From the NCBI RefSeq assembly GCF_000021325.1, contig NC_011365.1:1336501-1400500 (forward strand): DNA of 64,000 bases. The letters are read 5' to 3'. The stretch is from Gluconacetobacter diazotrophicus PA1 5 (GTDB lineage: Bacteria > Pseudomonadota > Alphaproteobacteria > Acetobacterales > Acetobacteraceae). The notes below the pieces were generated by a model. The model made no database searches. It was not told the origin of the DNA and saw only the letters and a program-made list of their open reading frames with translations. Each line of letters opens with the position of its first letter. Within the stretch, counting starts at the first letter, position 1. Shown in pieces: positions 23,268-32,038 of the stretch. Position numbers and translations under genes: made by a program.

Positions 23268-24194
23268 ATGCGGCCTTCCAGCCCGGCAGCCTCCTTTCTG
23301 GCGGCGGCCCTGCTCGTCCCTGCGCTTTCCGTCACTCAAGCCCATGCCGCAGCACCCGCGGCGTCCGCCGCCCCCGCCGCGGCACCGGCCGCGCCGGCCA
23401 ATCCGAATCCTCTCGTCGCCAGCGTGAATGGCGAGGATATCCACCTGGCCGACGTGCGGCAGGCCGCGGCGAACATGCCCGCGCAACTGCGCCAGCTTCC
23501 GCCGAACATGATCTTCCCGATGCTGCTGAACCAGCTGATCGACCAGAAGGCGATCCAGGCGGCCGCCACGCATGCGGGCCTGGACAAGCAGCCCGACGTG
23601 CAGCAGCAGATGCATGCCGCCGCGATGAACGCGCTGCAGAACGCCTATCTGTCGCAGCAGGTCACGCCGACGCTGACCGATGCCGCCGTGCAGGCCTATT
23701 ACACGCAGCATTACGCCAACAAGAAGCCCGAGGCCGAAATCCACGCCCGCCACATCCTGGTCGCGACCGAGGCCGAGGCGAAGGACGTGATCAAGCAGCT
23801 GAAGGCCGGCGCCGATTTCGGGGCCCTGGCCACCAAGCTGTCGACCGACAAGGCGTCGGCCAAGCAGAATGGCGGCGACCTGGGCTGGTTCAAGAAGGGC
23901 GACATGCTGCCCGCGTTCTCGGACGCCGCGTTCGCGATGAAGCCCCACACGTTCAGCCAGACGCCGGTCCACACCCAATATGGCTGGCACGTCATCGAAG
24001 TGCTGGACACCCGGACCGCCGACGTGCCCAAACTGGACGCGGTGCGTGACGAGATCCGCCAGAAGCTGATCCAGCAGGGCGTTCGCGATGCGGTCGAAAA
24101 GGCCGTGGCCGGTGTGAAGGTCGTCCGCTACGACCCCAGCGGCAAGCCGGTTCCCGCCACGCCGGCCCCGGCCCCCGCAGCCGCGGCCAAATAA
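23268..24194 (+). CDS. periplasmic parvulin-type peptidyl-prolyl isomerase
   Basis: A 308-residue exported foldase related to PrsA/SurA/PpiD. It has a signal peptide (residues 1-27, ending TQAHA), an Ala/Pro-rich linker, a helical chaperone domain (about 45-150), and a PpiC domain with HARHILVATEAEAKDVIKQL, GGDLGWFKKGDMLPAF and YGWHVIEVLD. The C-terminal tail is Pro/Ala-rich. A perfect TATAAT at 23246-23251 sits only 16 bp before the ATG, implying a very short 5' leader; no good -35 is visible. It is divergent from secA. Confidence 0.93.
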   Translation: MRPSSPAASFLAAALLVPALSVTQAHAAAPAASAAPAAAPAAPANPNPLVASVNGEDIHLADVRQAAANMPAQLRQLPPNMIFPMLLNQLIDQKAIQAAATHAGLDKQPDVQQQMHAAAMNALQNAYLSQQVTPTLTDAAVQAYYTQHYANKKPEAEIHARHILVATEAEAKDVIKQLKAGADFGALATKLSTDKASAKQNGGDLGWFKKGDMLPAFSDAAFAMKPHTFSQTPVHTQYGWHVIEVLDTRTADVPKLDAVRDEIRQKLIQQGVRDAVEKAVAGVKVVRYDPSGKPVPATPAPAPAAAAK

Positions 24195-24289
24195 GGGCGG
24201 GCGCCCGGCGCGCCCCCCGACCCCGGCCTGGTCCCCATCCAGGGGGCGGGCCGGTTTCCCGATCATGCGGAAGCAAGAAGGCCGAACCG

Positions 24290-25522
24290 ATGGCAACCCT
24301 TCCCGTATCCCCCCTGGCCCGTACGATGCCTGACCTGCCGGCCCTGGCCGGCGTGCGCTTCGGCGCGGCGGCGGCCGGCATCCGCTATACGGGACGGACC
24401 GACCTGGTCATGGCCGAATTCGCGCCCGGCACCACGGTCGCCGGCGTGTTCACCCGCAGCAAATGCCCCGGCGCGCCCGTGGACTGGTGCCGCGCGGCCC
24501 TGCCGGAGGGCCTGGCGCGCGCGCTGGTGGTCAATGCGGGCAATGCCAACGTGTTCACCGGCCGTGCCGGGTTCGAGGCGACGCAGGCCAACGCGGCCGA
24601 TGCCGCCCGCCTGGTCGGCTGCCCGGCCAGTCATGTCTTCCTGGCCTCGACCGGCGTGATCGGCGAGATCCTGCCCTACAAGAAGATTTCCACCGCCCTG
24701 CCCGGCCTGTACGCCACCCTGTCCGAAACCGGCTGGGCGGATGCCGCGCACGGCATCATGACCACCGATACCTTCCCCAAGGCGGCGGTGCGTGAAACGA
24801 CGATCGGCGACACGCCGGTCCGTATCCAGGGCATCGCCAAGGGCAGCGGCATGGTGGCGCCCGACATGGCGACCATGCTGTGCTTCATCGCCACCGACGC
24901 GGCCCTGCCGCCGTCGGTCCTGCAACCGCTGCTGTCGGCGGGCACGGCGCGCAGCTTCAACCGCACGACGGTCGATTCCGATACCTCGACCTCGGACATG
25001 GTGCTGCTGTTCGCGACCGGGCAGGCCGGCAATGCGCCCGTCCAGTCCGAATCCGACCCGGCGCTGTCGGCATTCGCCGAGGCGCTGGACAGCCTGCTGC
25101 TGGAACTGGCGCTGCTGGTGGTGCGCGACGGCGAGGGCGCGACCAAACTGATCCGTATCCAGGTCACCGGGGCCGCCAGTGACGAATCGGCGCAGCGCGT
25201 ATCGATGGCCGTGGCCAATTCGCCGCTGGTCAAGACCGCGATCGCCGGCCAGGACGCGAACTGGGGCCGCATCGTCATGGCGGTGGGCAAGAGCGGCGAG
25301 CCCGCGAATCGCGACACGCTGTCGATCGGGATCGGCGGCGTGTGGATCGCCCGCAACGGCACCGTGGTGGCGGGTTATGACGAGACCCCGGTCGTGGCCC
25401 ACATGAAGGGGCAGGAGATCGACATCGACATCGACCTGGGCCTGGCGAACGGCGCCGGCACGGCCTGGAGCTGCGACCTGACCCACGGCTATATCGACAT
25501 CAACGGTTCCTATCGCAGCTAG
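24290..25522 (+). CDS. argJ: bifunctional ornithine acetyltransferase / N-acetylglutamate synthase
   Basis: Runs the acetyl cycle of arginine synthesis: it moves acetyl from N-acetylornithine to glutamate and, in bifunctional forms, uses acetyl-CoA. The 410-residue precursor cleaves itself before the nucleophile Thr195 in GSGMVAPDMATMLCFI. Other landmarks are GVFTRSKCPGAPVDWCR and VNAGNANVFTG near the N-terminus, and the family-typical end THGYIDINGSYRS. It stands alone between the parvulin and RDD genes, same strand, with a 95-bp gap upstream. Confidence 0.96.
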   Translation: MATLPVSPLARTMPDLPALAGVRFGAAAAGIRYTGRTDLVMAEFAPGTTVAGVFTRSKCPGAPVDWCRAALPEGLARALVVNAGNANVFTGRAGFEATQANAADAARLVGCPASHVFLASTGVIGEILPYKKISTALPGLYATLSETGWADAAHGIMTTDTFPKAAVRETTIGDTPVRIQGIAKGSGMVAPDMATMLCFIATDAALPPSVLQPLLSAGTARSFNRTTVDSDTSTSDMVLLFATGQAGNAPVQSESDPALSAFAEALDSLLLELALLVVRDGEGATKLIRIQVTGAASDESAQRVSMAVANSPLVKTAIAGQDANWGRIVMAVGKSGEPANRDTLSIGIGGVWIARNGTVVAGYDETPVVAHMKGQEIDIDIDLGLANGAGTAWSCDLTHGYIDINGSYRS

Positions 25523-25556
25523 GACGCCATCGCGCGCATCGCACGGAGACCGACCC

Positions 25557-26165
25557 ATGTCCGACCTGCCGCCTGGCACCAACCCGTTCGGCAGCCTTCG
25601 GCCACATTTCGTCTGGGTCTATGCGGGGTTCTGGTTCCGGGTCCTGGCCTGGTGGATCGATGCGTTCATCCTGACCATGCTGGGCTGGGTCACCCGGCTG
25701 CTGTTTGCGCCCAGCCTGTCGGTCACGCTGATGAACAGCGGGCCAGGGACGGGCAAATACCAGATTTCCGACATCGTGCAGGCCAGTTACGTGCCGGCCG
25801 ACTATGCCTACTCCTACACCACGATCCAGCCGGTATGGCATTGGCATGGGCACGGATTCTACGAGATCGCGCAGTTCGTGCTGCCGGCGCTGTACTACAT
25901 CCTGTTCGAATCCTCGCCGCTGCAGGCCACACCGGGCAAGCGGGCCTGCCATATGCGCGTGACCGACCTGATGGGCCGACGGATCGGCATCGGGCGTGCG
26001 GCGGCCCGGTTCTTCGGCCATTTCCTGTCCTTCATGCTGATGGGGCTGGGATACCTGATGGTGCTGTGGACCCGGCGCAAGCAGGCGCTGCACGACCTGC
26101 TGGCCGGCACCTGCGTCATCCGCCGGCAGGAGGAGGCCCTGGTCAGCTTCGCGCCGCCCGCCTGA
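25557..26165 (+). CDS. RDD-family membrane protein
   Basis: A 202-residue inner-membrane protein. The RDD domain is recognisable from FRVLAWWIDAFILTMLGWV near residue 25, then TPGKRACHMRVTDLMGRRIG and the closing QALHDLLAGTCVIRR. Three or so membrane helices are visible. Function is unknown for most of the family; some members act in ion exchange or stress. It starts 34 bp after argJ and is followed by the MscS gene after 116 bp. Confidence 0.88.
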   Translation: MSDLPPGTNPFGSLRPHFVWVYAGFWFRVLAWWIDAFILTMLGWVTRLLFAPSLSVTLMNSGPGTGKYQISDIVQASYVPADYAYSYTTIQPVWHWHGHGFYEIAQFVLPALYYILFESSPLQATPGKRACHMRVTDLMGRRIGIGRAAARFFGHFLSFMLMGLGYLMVLWTRRKQALHDLLAGTCVIRRQEEALVSFAPPA

Positions 26166-26281
26166 AGGCCGTTTTCCCCCGCGCGCATGACCCGGGGTGT
26201 CCCCGGGACCGTCCCCGGGGTATCGTCACGCTTCGCCGTCCGCCGTGGGCCGTGCGGAGCAGCAGGAGGTATCGAACAGGC

Positions 26282-28798
26282 ATGCCGGTTTTTTCCGTCC
26301 GTCGCGATCCGCGGCGGGGCCTATCCTATGTGGCGATTCTGGTCCTGGCGCTGCTGGCCGGGGCAACGCCCGCGATCCGGCCGGCCCAGGCGGCCGACGC
26401 CGCGCCGGCCACCCAATACTCCGCCCAGGCCCCCATGACCGCCGATCAGGCGCAGCAGGTCCTGGGGGTACTGAACGATCCGCACAAGCGCGAGGAGTTC
26501 ACCCGCACCCTGACGGCCATCGCCAGGGGCCTGCCCCAGGCAGCCCCGGTTCCGGCCCGGGCTTCGGCGCCAGCCGCCGCCCCCGCGCCGGCCGCGGGCA
26601 ATGCGGACGTGGCGCTGGAGCCCAACAGCCTGGGCAGCGACGTCATGTCCGAACTGGCGGGCGTGCGCGACGTGACGCTGCACCAGGCGCGTGAATTCAT
26701 CGGCCTGTTTTCCGACCTGGTCTTCGTCGGGCACTGGATCCATTCCGAACTGTCCAGCCCGCAATCGCGCCAGACCCTGTTCGACGCGTTCGGACGCGCC
26801 GGGCTGATCTTCATCCTGGCGCTGGCGGCCGAGCGGGGCCTGGCCATCGCGCTGCGCCGGCCGCTGAGCGCCGTGACCGCCCGCGCCGTCGAAGCCGAGC
26901 GGCAACTGAATCGCAGCGCGGAGCAGGAAACGGCGGAAGCCGCCATGCCGGCCCCGGAGACGGAGGCCGAGCAGGCGGTCCAGGACACCCGCCGGCAGGA
27001 CGTCCGCAAGCAGGTCGAAACGCTGCGCATCATCCGCCGCATTCCGTATTCGCTGCTGCATCTGCTGACCAAGCTGCTGCCCGTGGCCCTGTTCCTGGGG
27101 ATCGGCTACGCCGGGGCGGCGTTCGTCGGCGACGGCGAGGTCACGGAACTGGTCACGCTGACCCTGACCAACGCCTATGTCGCGGCGCGGGCGATGTATC
27201 TGGTGGTCGAGATGATCATGGTGCCGAAATCGCCGACCATCCGGCTGTGTGGGGCATCGGACCGGACGGCGCGGATCGTGACGCGCTGGTGGAACGTGCT
27301 GGTGGCCGTGCCGTCCATCGTCGTCTGCCTGTCGTCGCTGGGCGCGCTGTTCCACCTGGCCCCGCGCGGGACCGAGGCCCTGATCCGTGCCATCGTGCTG
27401 GCCGAGCACGTGATGATCGCGGTGTTCATCTGGCGCATCCGCAAGCCCGTCGCCATGGCCATGCAGCCGCCGGCCCGCTTCCGGGGCCGCTCGTTCTGGA
27501 GCTTCGTCGGCCATCTGGCGCATTTCTGGTGGCTGCCGGCGATGGTGTTCGACCTGGCGCTGTGGCTGGTCTGGGCGATGCATGTGCGCGGCGGATACAC
27601 GTGGATCTGGCGCACCACGATCCTGACCATCGTCGTCATCCTGCTGTCGCGCGTGCTGTCGCTCCTGGCGTTCGGCCTGCAGAACAGGGTCTTTCATGTC
27701 AGCGACGAGTTCGAGGCCCGCTATCCCGGGCTGCAGGCGCGGGCGGACTATTATTATCCCTATGCGCGGCGCGGGCTGTCGATCCTGCTGGTCTTCGCCA
27801 CCCTGGTCATCCTGCTGCAGGCATGGGGCATCCCGGCGGTCGCCTTCTTCCTGTACGGCGCGCTGGGCACGCAGATCATGACGGCGCTGGTGTCGATCAT
27901 CATCGCCTTCACCATCGCGATCGCGGTGTGGGAAATCGCGAATGCCGCGTTGCAGAACCAGATCGCCCGCTACGAGACCACCGAGCAGGCATCCCGCGCC
28001 ATCCGGCTGCGCACGGTGCTGCCGATCATCCGCACCGTGCTGCTCAGCGTCATCATCATCATCGTCGCGGTCACGACCCTGTCGCAGATCGGCCTGAACG
28101 TGGCGCCGCTGCTGACCGGCGCGGGTATCATGGGCGCCGCCATCGCCTTCGGGTCGCAAAGCCTGGTGAAGGATTTCATCACCGGATTCTTCATGCTGGT
28201 GGAAAACGCCATGCAGGTCGGCGACTGGGTCACGGCGGGCGGCATTTCGGGCACGGTCGAGCATCTGTCGATCCGCACGCTGCGCCTGCGCACCACGTCG
28301 GGCGACGTGCATATCATTCCGTTCTCGTCCGTGACCTCGATCGCCAACACGTCGCGCGACTATAACGTCGTCGTCGTGACCTTCATGCTGGATCTGAGCG
28401 AGGACCCCGACCGGGTCGCCGCCATCCTGGCCGACGTGGTGGCCGGCATGCGGGCGGACCCGCAGTTCGCACCCATGATCCTGACCGATTTCGCCTTCCT
28501 GGGCGTGGAGAAGGCGGACGGCGACGGGGCGAAGCTGGTGGGATCGTTCCGCACCACGGCGGGCAACAAATGGAAGGTGTCGCGCGAATATTATCGGCGC
28601 CTGGGGCTGCGCATGGTCGCGGAAGGGGTGAAATTCCCCAGCCCCACCGCCATTTCCCTGCTGGGCAACACCGGCGGAGCGCCGTTGCGCATCCAGATGG
28701 TGACGCCCCCGGCGGCGGCGAACAGCAATACCCAGCCCCCGACCGACGCTCCGCCGCGCGTCCCGGGGGGCGTTCCTCATCCGGACACATCGCAATGA
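26282..28798 (+). CDS. large MscS-family mechanosensitive channel
   Basis: An 838-residue channel of the extended MscS type. The Met at 26282 gives a good signal peptide (ALLAGATPAIRPAQA); AGGAGG stands 13 nt before it. A periplasmic Ala/Pro-rich part and a helix with VLILA-type hydrophobics follow, then many membrane helices (about 140-600). The conserved MscS pore and beta domain comes last: LTGAGIMGAAIAFGSQSLVK, DFITGFFMLVENAMQVGDWV and TVEHLSIRTLRLRT. It would release solutes on hypo-osmotic shock. Its stop codon overlaps the next start (ATGA), so the two genes are coupled. Confidence 0.92.
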   Translation: MPVFSVRRDPRRGLSYVAILVLALLAGATPAIRPAQAADAAPATQYSAQAPMTADQAQQVLGVLNDPHKREEFTRTLTAIARGLPQAAPVPARASAPAAAPAPAAGNADVALEPNSLGSDVMSELAGVRDVTLHQAREFIGLFSDLVFVGHWIHSELSSPQSRQTLFDAFGRAGLIFILALAAERGLAIALRRPLSAVTARAVEAERQLNRSAEQETAEAAMPAPETEAEQAVQDTRRQDVRKQVETLRIIRRIPYSLLHLLTKLLPVALFLGIGYAGAAFVGDGEVTELVTLTLTNAYVAARAMYLVVEMIMVPKSPTIRLCGASDRTARIVTRWWNVLVAVPSIVVCLSSLGALFHLAPRGTEALIRAIVLAEHVMIAVFIWRIRKPVAMAMQPPARFRGRSFWSFVGHLAHFWWLPAMVFDLALWLVWAMHVRGGYTWIWRTTILTIVVILLSRVLSLLAFGLQNRVFHVSDEFEARYPGLQARADYYYPYARRGLSILLVFATLVILLQAWGIPAVAFFLYGALGTQIMTALVSIIIAFTIAIAVWEIANAALQNQIARYETTEQASRAIRLRTVLPIIRTVLLSVIIIIVAVTTLSQIGLNVAPLLTGAGIMGAAIAFGSQSLVKDFITGFFMLVENAMQVGDWVTAGGISGTVEHLSIRTLRLRTTSGDVHIIPFSSVTSIANTSRDYNVVVVTFMLDLSEDPDRVAAILADVVAGMRADPQFAPMILTDFAFLGVEKADGDGAKLVGSFRTTAGNKWKVSREYYRRLGLRMVAEGVKFPSPTAISLLGNTGGAPLRIQMVTPPAAANSNTQPPTDAPPRVPGGVPHPDTSQ

Positions 28799-29532
28799 CC
28801 GACGATCACACACCGGCCGGCCTGACCGGCCTTGAGGAACCCCTGCGGACCGACGGCTTCGCCTTCCTGCGCGCGGCCACGACCCGGGCGATGCTGGAGC
28901 CGTACGGCCTGGCGGACTGGGCGGGGTTCGCCGAAAGCTGGAACCGGCTGGGCCTGGACCGCTACATGGCCGACGGCGGCCGCTACCGCCGGCGGCGGCA
29001 CGCCACCTACGCGATGTCCGGCCAGGGCGTCGAACGCAAGAAGCACCAGCCCCATTACCAGAGCCGCGACTACAACGAACTGAATGGCGGCATCGAACGC
29101 TGGTTCCGCCCCGTCGAAACCGCCGTGGGCGCCCATCCCGCGCTGATGGCCGTGCTGCGGCTGCTGCACCGGGTGGTCACGGACCTGACGCCCCCGGCCG
29201 GCCGGCCCGACGCCTGGCATGTCGAGATCCATCAGTTCCGCATCGAGGCCCGCGCCGACGAACCGGGCGAACCCACGCCCGAGGGGCTGCATCGCGACGG
29301 GGTGGACTGGGTCTTCGTGCTGATGGTCCGGCGCGAGAACGTGGCCAGCGGCGAGACCTCGATCCACGACCTGCACCGGCGCCCGCTGGGGCATTTCATG
29401 CTGGCCGAACCGCTGGATGCCGCCCTGGTGGACGATAACCGCGTCTATCACGGCGTCACGCCCGTACGTCCGATCGACCCGGCGCGGCCGGCCTATCGCG
29501 ACGTCCTGGTCGTGACCATACGCCACCAGTAA
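28795..29532 (+). CDS. 2-oxoglutarate/Fe(II) dioxygenase family protein
   Basis: A 245-residue protein of the 2OG-Fe dioxygenase family that includes amino-acid hydroxylases such as L-isoleucine dioxygenase. The iron ligands are visible: His166 and Asp168 in GLHRDGVDWVFVLMV, and His219 in VYHGVTPV. A conserved Arg for 2-oxoglutarate is probably the one in RPAYRDVLVV. The start overlaps the channel gene (ATGA), and the stop overlaps the start of the acyltransferase by one base, so it sits inside a tight operon. The substrate is not known; a free amino acid is the best family-based guess. Confidence 0.85.
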   Translation: MTDDHTPAGLTGLEEPLRTDGFAFLRAATTRAMLEPYGLADWAGFAESWNRLGLDRYMADGGRYRRRRHATYAMSGQGVERKKHQPHYQSRDYNELNGGIERWFRPVETAVGAHPALMAVLRLLHRVVTDLTPPAGRPDAWHVEIHQFRIEARADEPGEPTPEGLHRDGVDWVFVLMVRRENVASGETSIHDLHRRPLGHFMLAEPLDAALVDDNRVYHGVTPVRPIDPARPAYRDVLVVTIRHQ

Positions 29533-30908
29533 TGCTGTTCAGCAGCCAGGGCTTCCTGCTCGGTTTCCTGCCGGCGACGCTGGTGCTGTTCCACCTGTGC
29601 GCCCGCCATCGCATCGCCCGCCAGTCGGTTCTGGTGGGGGCGTCGCTGCTGTTCTACGGGTTCTGGAACTGGCGGTTCGTGCCGGCGCTGGTGGCCCTGA
29701 CGCTGGTCAACTGGGGCCTGGGCCGCGCATGGGCGGCAAGCGGCCGGCGCCTGTGGCCGATCACGGGAATCGTGCTGAACCTGCTGGTGCTGGGCTTTTT
29801 CAAATACGCGAATTTCCTGGCCGACAGCGTGGCGCGGGTCGCGGGCTGGCATCACCAGGCCTGGGCGATCATGCTGCCGCTGGGCATATCGTTCTTCACC
29901 TTCCAGAAGATCGCCTATCACGCCGACCTGCTGCGCGGCGGCCGCCCGGTTCGCAGCATGCTGGATTTCCTGGAATTCGTGACCTTCTTCCCGCAACTGA
30001 TCGCCGGCCCCATCGTCCGCCATAGCGAGATCGTGCCCCAGTTCGAGCGCGATCCCCACGGTCCCGACCTGTGGGAAAACCTGTCGCGCGGCGCCATCCT
30101 GCTGCTGCTGGGCCTGGCGAAGAAGGTGGAACTGGCGGACACGCTGGGCGGGATCTGCAACCCGCTGTTCGACCAGGCCGCCCAGGGCATGCCCCTGAAC
30201 ATGGCGCAGGGCTGGATCGCCGCCCTGTCCTATACGCTGGAGATCTTCTTCGATTTCTCGGGCTATTCGGACATGGCGATCGGCATGGCGCTGCTGTTCG
30301 GGCTGCGGCTGCCGTTCAATTTCGACGTCCCCTATCGCGCCGCCAGCATCCGCGCGTTCTGGCGCCGCTGGCACATGACGCTGTCCCGGTTCCTGCGTGA
30401 CTACCTCTATATTCCGCTGGGCGGCAACCGGCACGGGTCGGGGCGGCAGATCGCCAACCTGGTCGCGACCATGACGCTGGGCGGGCTGTGGCACGGGGCC
30501 GGCTGGACGTTCGTCGCCTGGGGCGCGCTGCACGGGGCGGCCCTGTCGGTCAACCATGTCTGGACGCGCCTGGGGTTGCGCCTGCCCGGCGTGGCGGGAT
30601 GGGCGGTGACGATGCTGACCGTCATCGTCGGATGGGTCGTGTTCCGCGCGCCGGATTTCCCGACCGCGGCGCGGATGCTGCGCGCGATGGCAGGCCTGAA
30701 CGGGGTGGGACGCGCCTGGATGCACGAGGCACCGGTCTTCTGGATCGCGATCCTGGTCGCGCTGGTCGGCCCGTCCTCGCAGGACGCGGCATTGCGGATG
30801 CTGCGCCCCACGCCATTGCTCGCCGTGCCCGCCGGGGTCGCGTTCGTGCTTCTGCTGCTGCTGATCGGGGGGCGGATACCCGATGCCTTCATCTATTTCC
30901 AGTTCTGA
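29532..30908 (+). CDS. MBOAT-family O-acyltransferase (AlgI-like)
   Basis: A 458-residue multi-pass membrane protein. MBOAT marks are DFSGYSDMAIGMALLFGLRL, NFDVPYRAASIRAFWRRWHM, the loop FLRDYLYIPLGGNRHG, and the catalytic His in LGGLWHGAGWTFVAWGALHG. AlgI-type proteins carry acetyl groups across the inner membrane for O-acetylation of an exported polysaccharide. No alginate or other polysaccharide genes are in view, so the acceptor is unknown. The next gene overlaps by 26 bp and encodes the expected periplasmic partner. Confidence 0.92.
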   Translation: MLFSSQGFLLGFLPATLVLFHLCARHRIARQSVLVGASLLFYGFWNWRFVPALVALTLVNWGLGRAWAASGRRLWPITGIVLNLLVLGFFKYANFLADSVARVAGWHHQAWAIMLPLGISFFTFQKIAYHADLLRGGRPVRSMLDFLEFVTFFPQLIAGPIVRHSEIVPQFERDPHGPDLWENLSRGAILLLLGLAKKVELADTLGGICNPLFDQAAQGMPLNMAQGWIAALSYTLEIFFDFSGYSDMAIGMALLFGLRLPFNFDVPYRAASIRAFWRRWHMTLSRFLRDYLYIPLGGNRHGSGRQIANLVATMTLGGLWHGAGWTFVAWGALHGAALSVNHVWTRLGLRLPGVAGWAVTMLTVIVGWVVFRAPDFPTAARMLRAMAGLNGVGRAWMHEAPVFWIAILVALVGPSSQDAALRMLRPTPLLAVPAGVAFVLLLLLIGGRIPDAFIYFQF

Positions 30909-31947
30909 CCCGAAATCCGGCGCGGGGCCGGCGGCCTGGCGCCGCTTCGCCGTCCTCTTCGCCGCGACCGCGGCGGGCGTGGGGGCGGCGGTGTACCTGT
31001 TCGTCGCCATCGTCGATCCGTGGGACATGCTGCCGCTGTCACCGCGCTGGCACCGGGTCCCGATTTCCATCAATGCGCGCTACACCATGCCGGCCCTGGC
31101 CGTCAGCGCGCGGTTCGATTCCGCCATGGTCGGGACATCGACCGGCCGCCTGCTGCAACCCGCCATCATGGATGCGCCGTTCGACGCACGCTTCGCCAAC
31201 CTGGCGATGAGCAGCGCCTCGCCCTGGGAGCAGGATCGCCTGCTGCGCCTGTTCCTGCGCCATCATGCGGCGCCCCGCTTCGTGCTGATCGACATCGATG
31301 CCGCCTGGTGCTTCGCCGCGCCGCGGAACCTGTCCACCGGCAACCGGCCCGCGCCGGACTGGATGTATGTCGGATCGCCCTGGCGGGGATACGCGGACAT
31401 CATGAGCCTGTACGCGGTGCAGGAAGCCGCGAACCAGTTCATGTGGCTTACCGGGCGCAAGCGCCAGCGCTTCGGCACGGACGGTTATACCACCTTCCTG
31501 CCACCCGACAGCCGCTACGATCCAAGGTGGGTCGCGGCGCAGTTCCGCAAGGAGATCTTCGATACCAGCATGGCACGCGGGCCCGCGGCCCCGCCGGTGT
31601 CGATGCCGATGCTGGCCGGCCTGGTCGCCGCCATCCCGGCCGGCACCACCACGATCCTGTGGTTTCCCCCCACGGACAAGGAAAGACAGGGCGCCCCGGG
31701 CAGCACCGTCGCCGCGACCCGCGCCGCCTGCCGTGCCGCCGTCACCGCGATCGCCCGGGCCGCGCCGCGCACCATGGTGGTCGATTTCGATATTCCCGGC
31801 CCGGTCACCGGAACGCGCGACAATTTCTGGGATTCGATCCATTACCGGCAGTCCGTCGCCCGTCTGGTGATGGACGATCTGGCCGCCATCCATTCGGGGC
31901 GCGCCATCCCGCCGGAACACGGTCGGGTCCTGGTGCCGCTGCACTGA
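30883..31947 (+). CDS. membrane-anchored SGNH-like partner of the MBOAT protein (AlgJ-like role)
   Basis: A 354-residue protein with one N-terminal membrane helix (about 22-44) and the rest periplasmic. The pattern VGTSTGRLLQPAIMDAPF, then NLAMSSASPWEQ and FVLIDIDAAWC, and near the end DNFWDSIHYRQSVARLVMDD, matches SGNH-type esterase or transferase proteins that finish acetyl transfer beside MBOAT proteins: a Ser in GTS and an Asp-x-x-His pair. The assignment rests on these motifs and on the 26-bp overlap with the MBOAT gene. It is not close enough to AlgJ or AlgX to use either name. Confidence 0.75.
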   Translation: MPSSISSSDPKSGAGPAAWRRFAVLFAATAAGVGAAVYLFVAIVDPWDMLPLSPRWHRVPISINARYTMPALAVSARFDSAMVGTSTGRLLQPAIMDAPFDARFANLAMSSASPWEQDRLLRLFLRHHAAPRFVLIDIDAAWCFAAPRNLSTGNRPAPDWMYVGSPWRGYADIMSLYAVQEAANQFMWLTGRKRQRFGTDGYTTFLPPDSRYDPRWVAAQFRKEIFDTSMARGPAAPPVSMPMLAGLVAAIPAGTTTILWFPPTDKERQGAPGSTVAATRAACRAAVTAIARAAPRTMVVDFDIPGPVTGTRDNFWDSIHYRQSVARLVMDDLAAIHSGRAIPPEHGRVLVPLH

Positions 31948-32038
31948 ACGGGGCGCAAATCCGGCCATACTGCCAGCCCCTTGTCCCTCCGCCGTCATCT
32001 GATAAGGAGGATGGAGGATCGAAGCGATTGGAGAGGCG

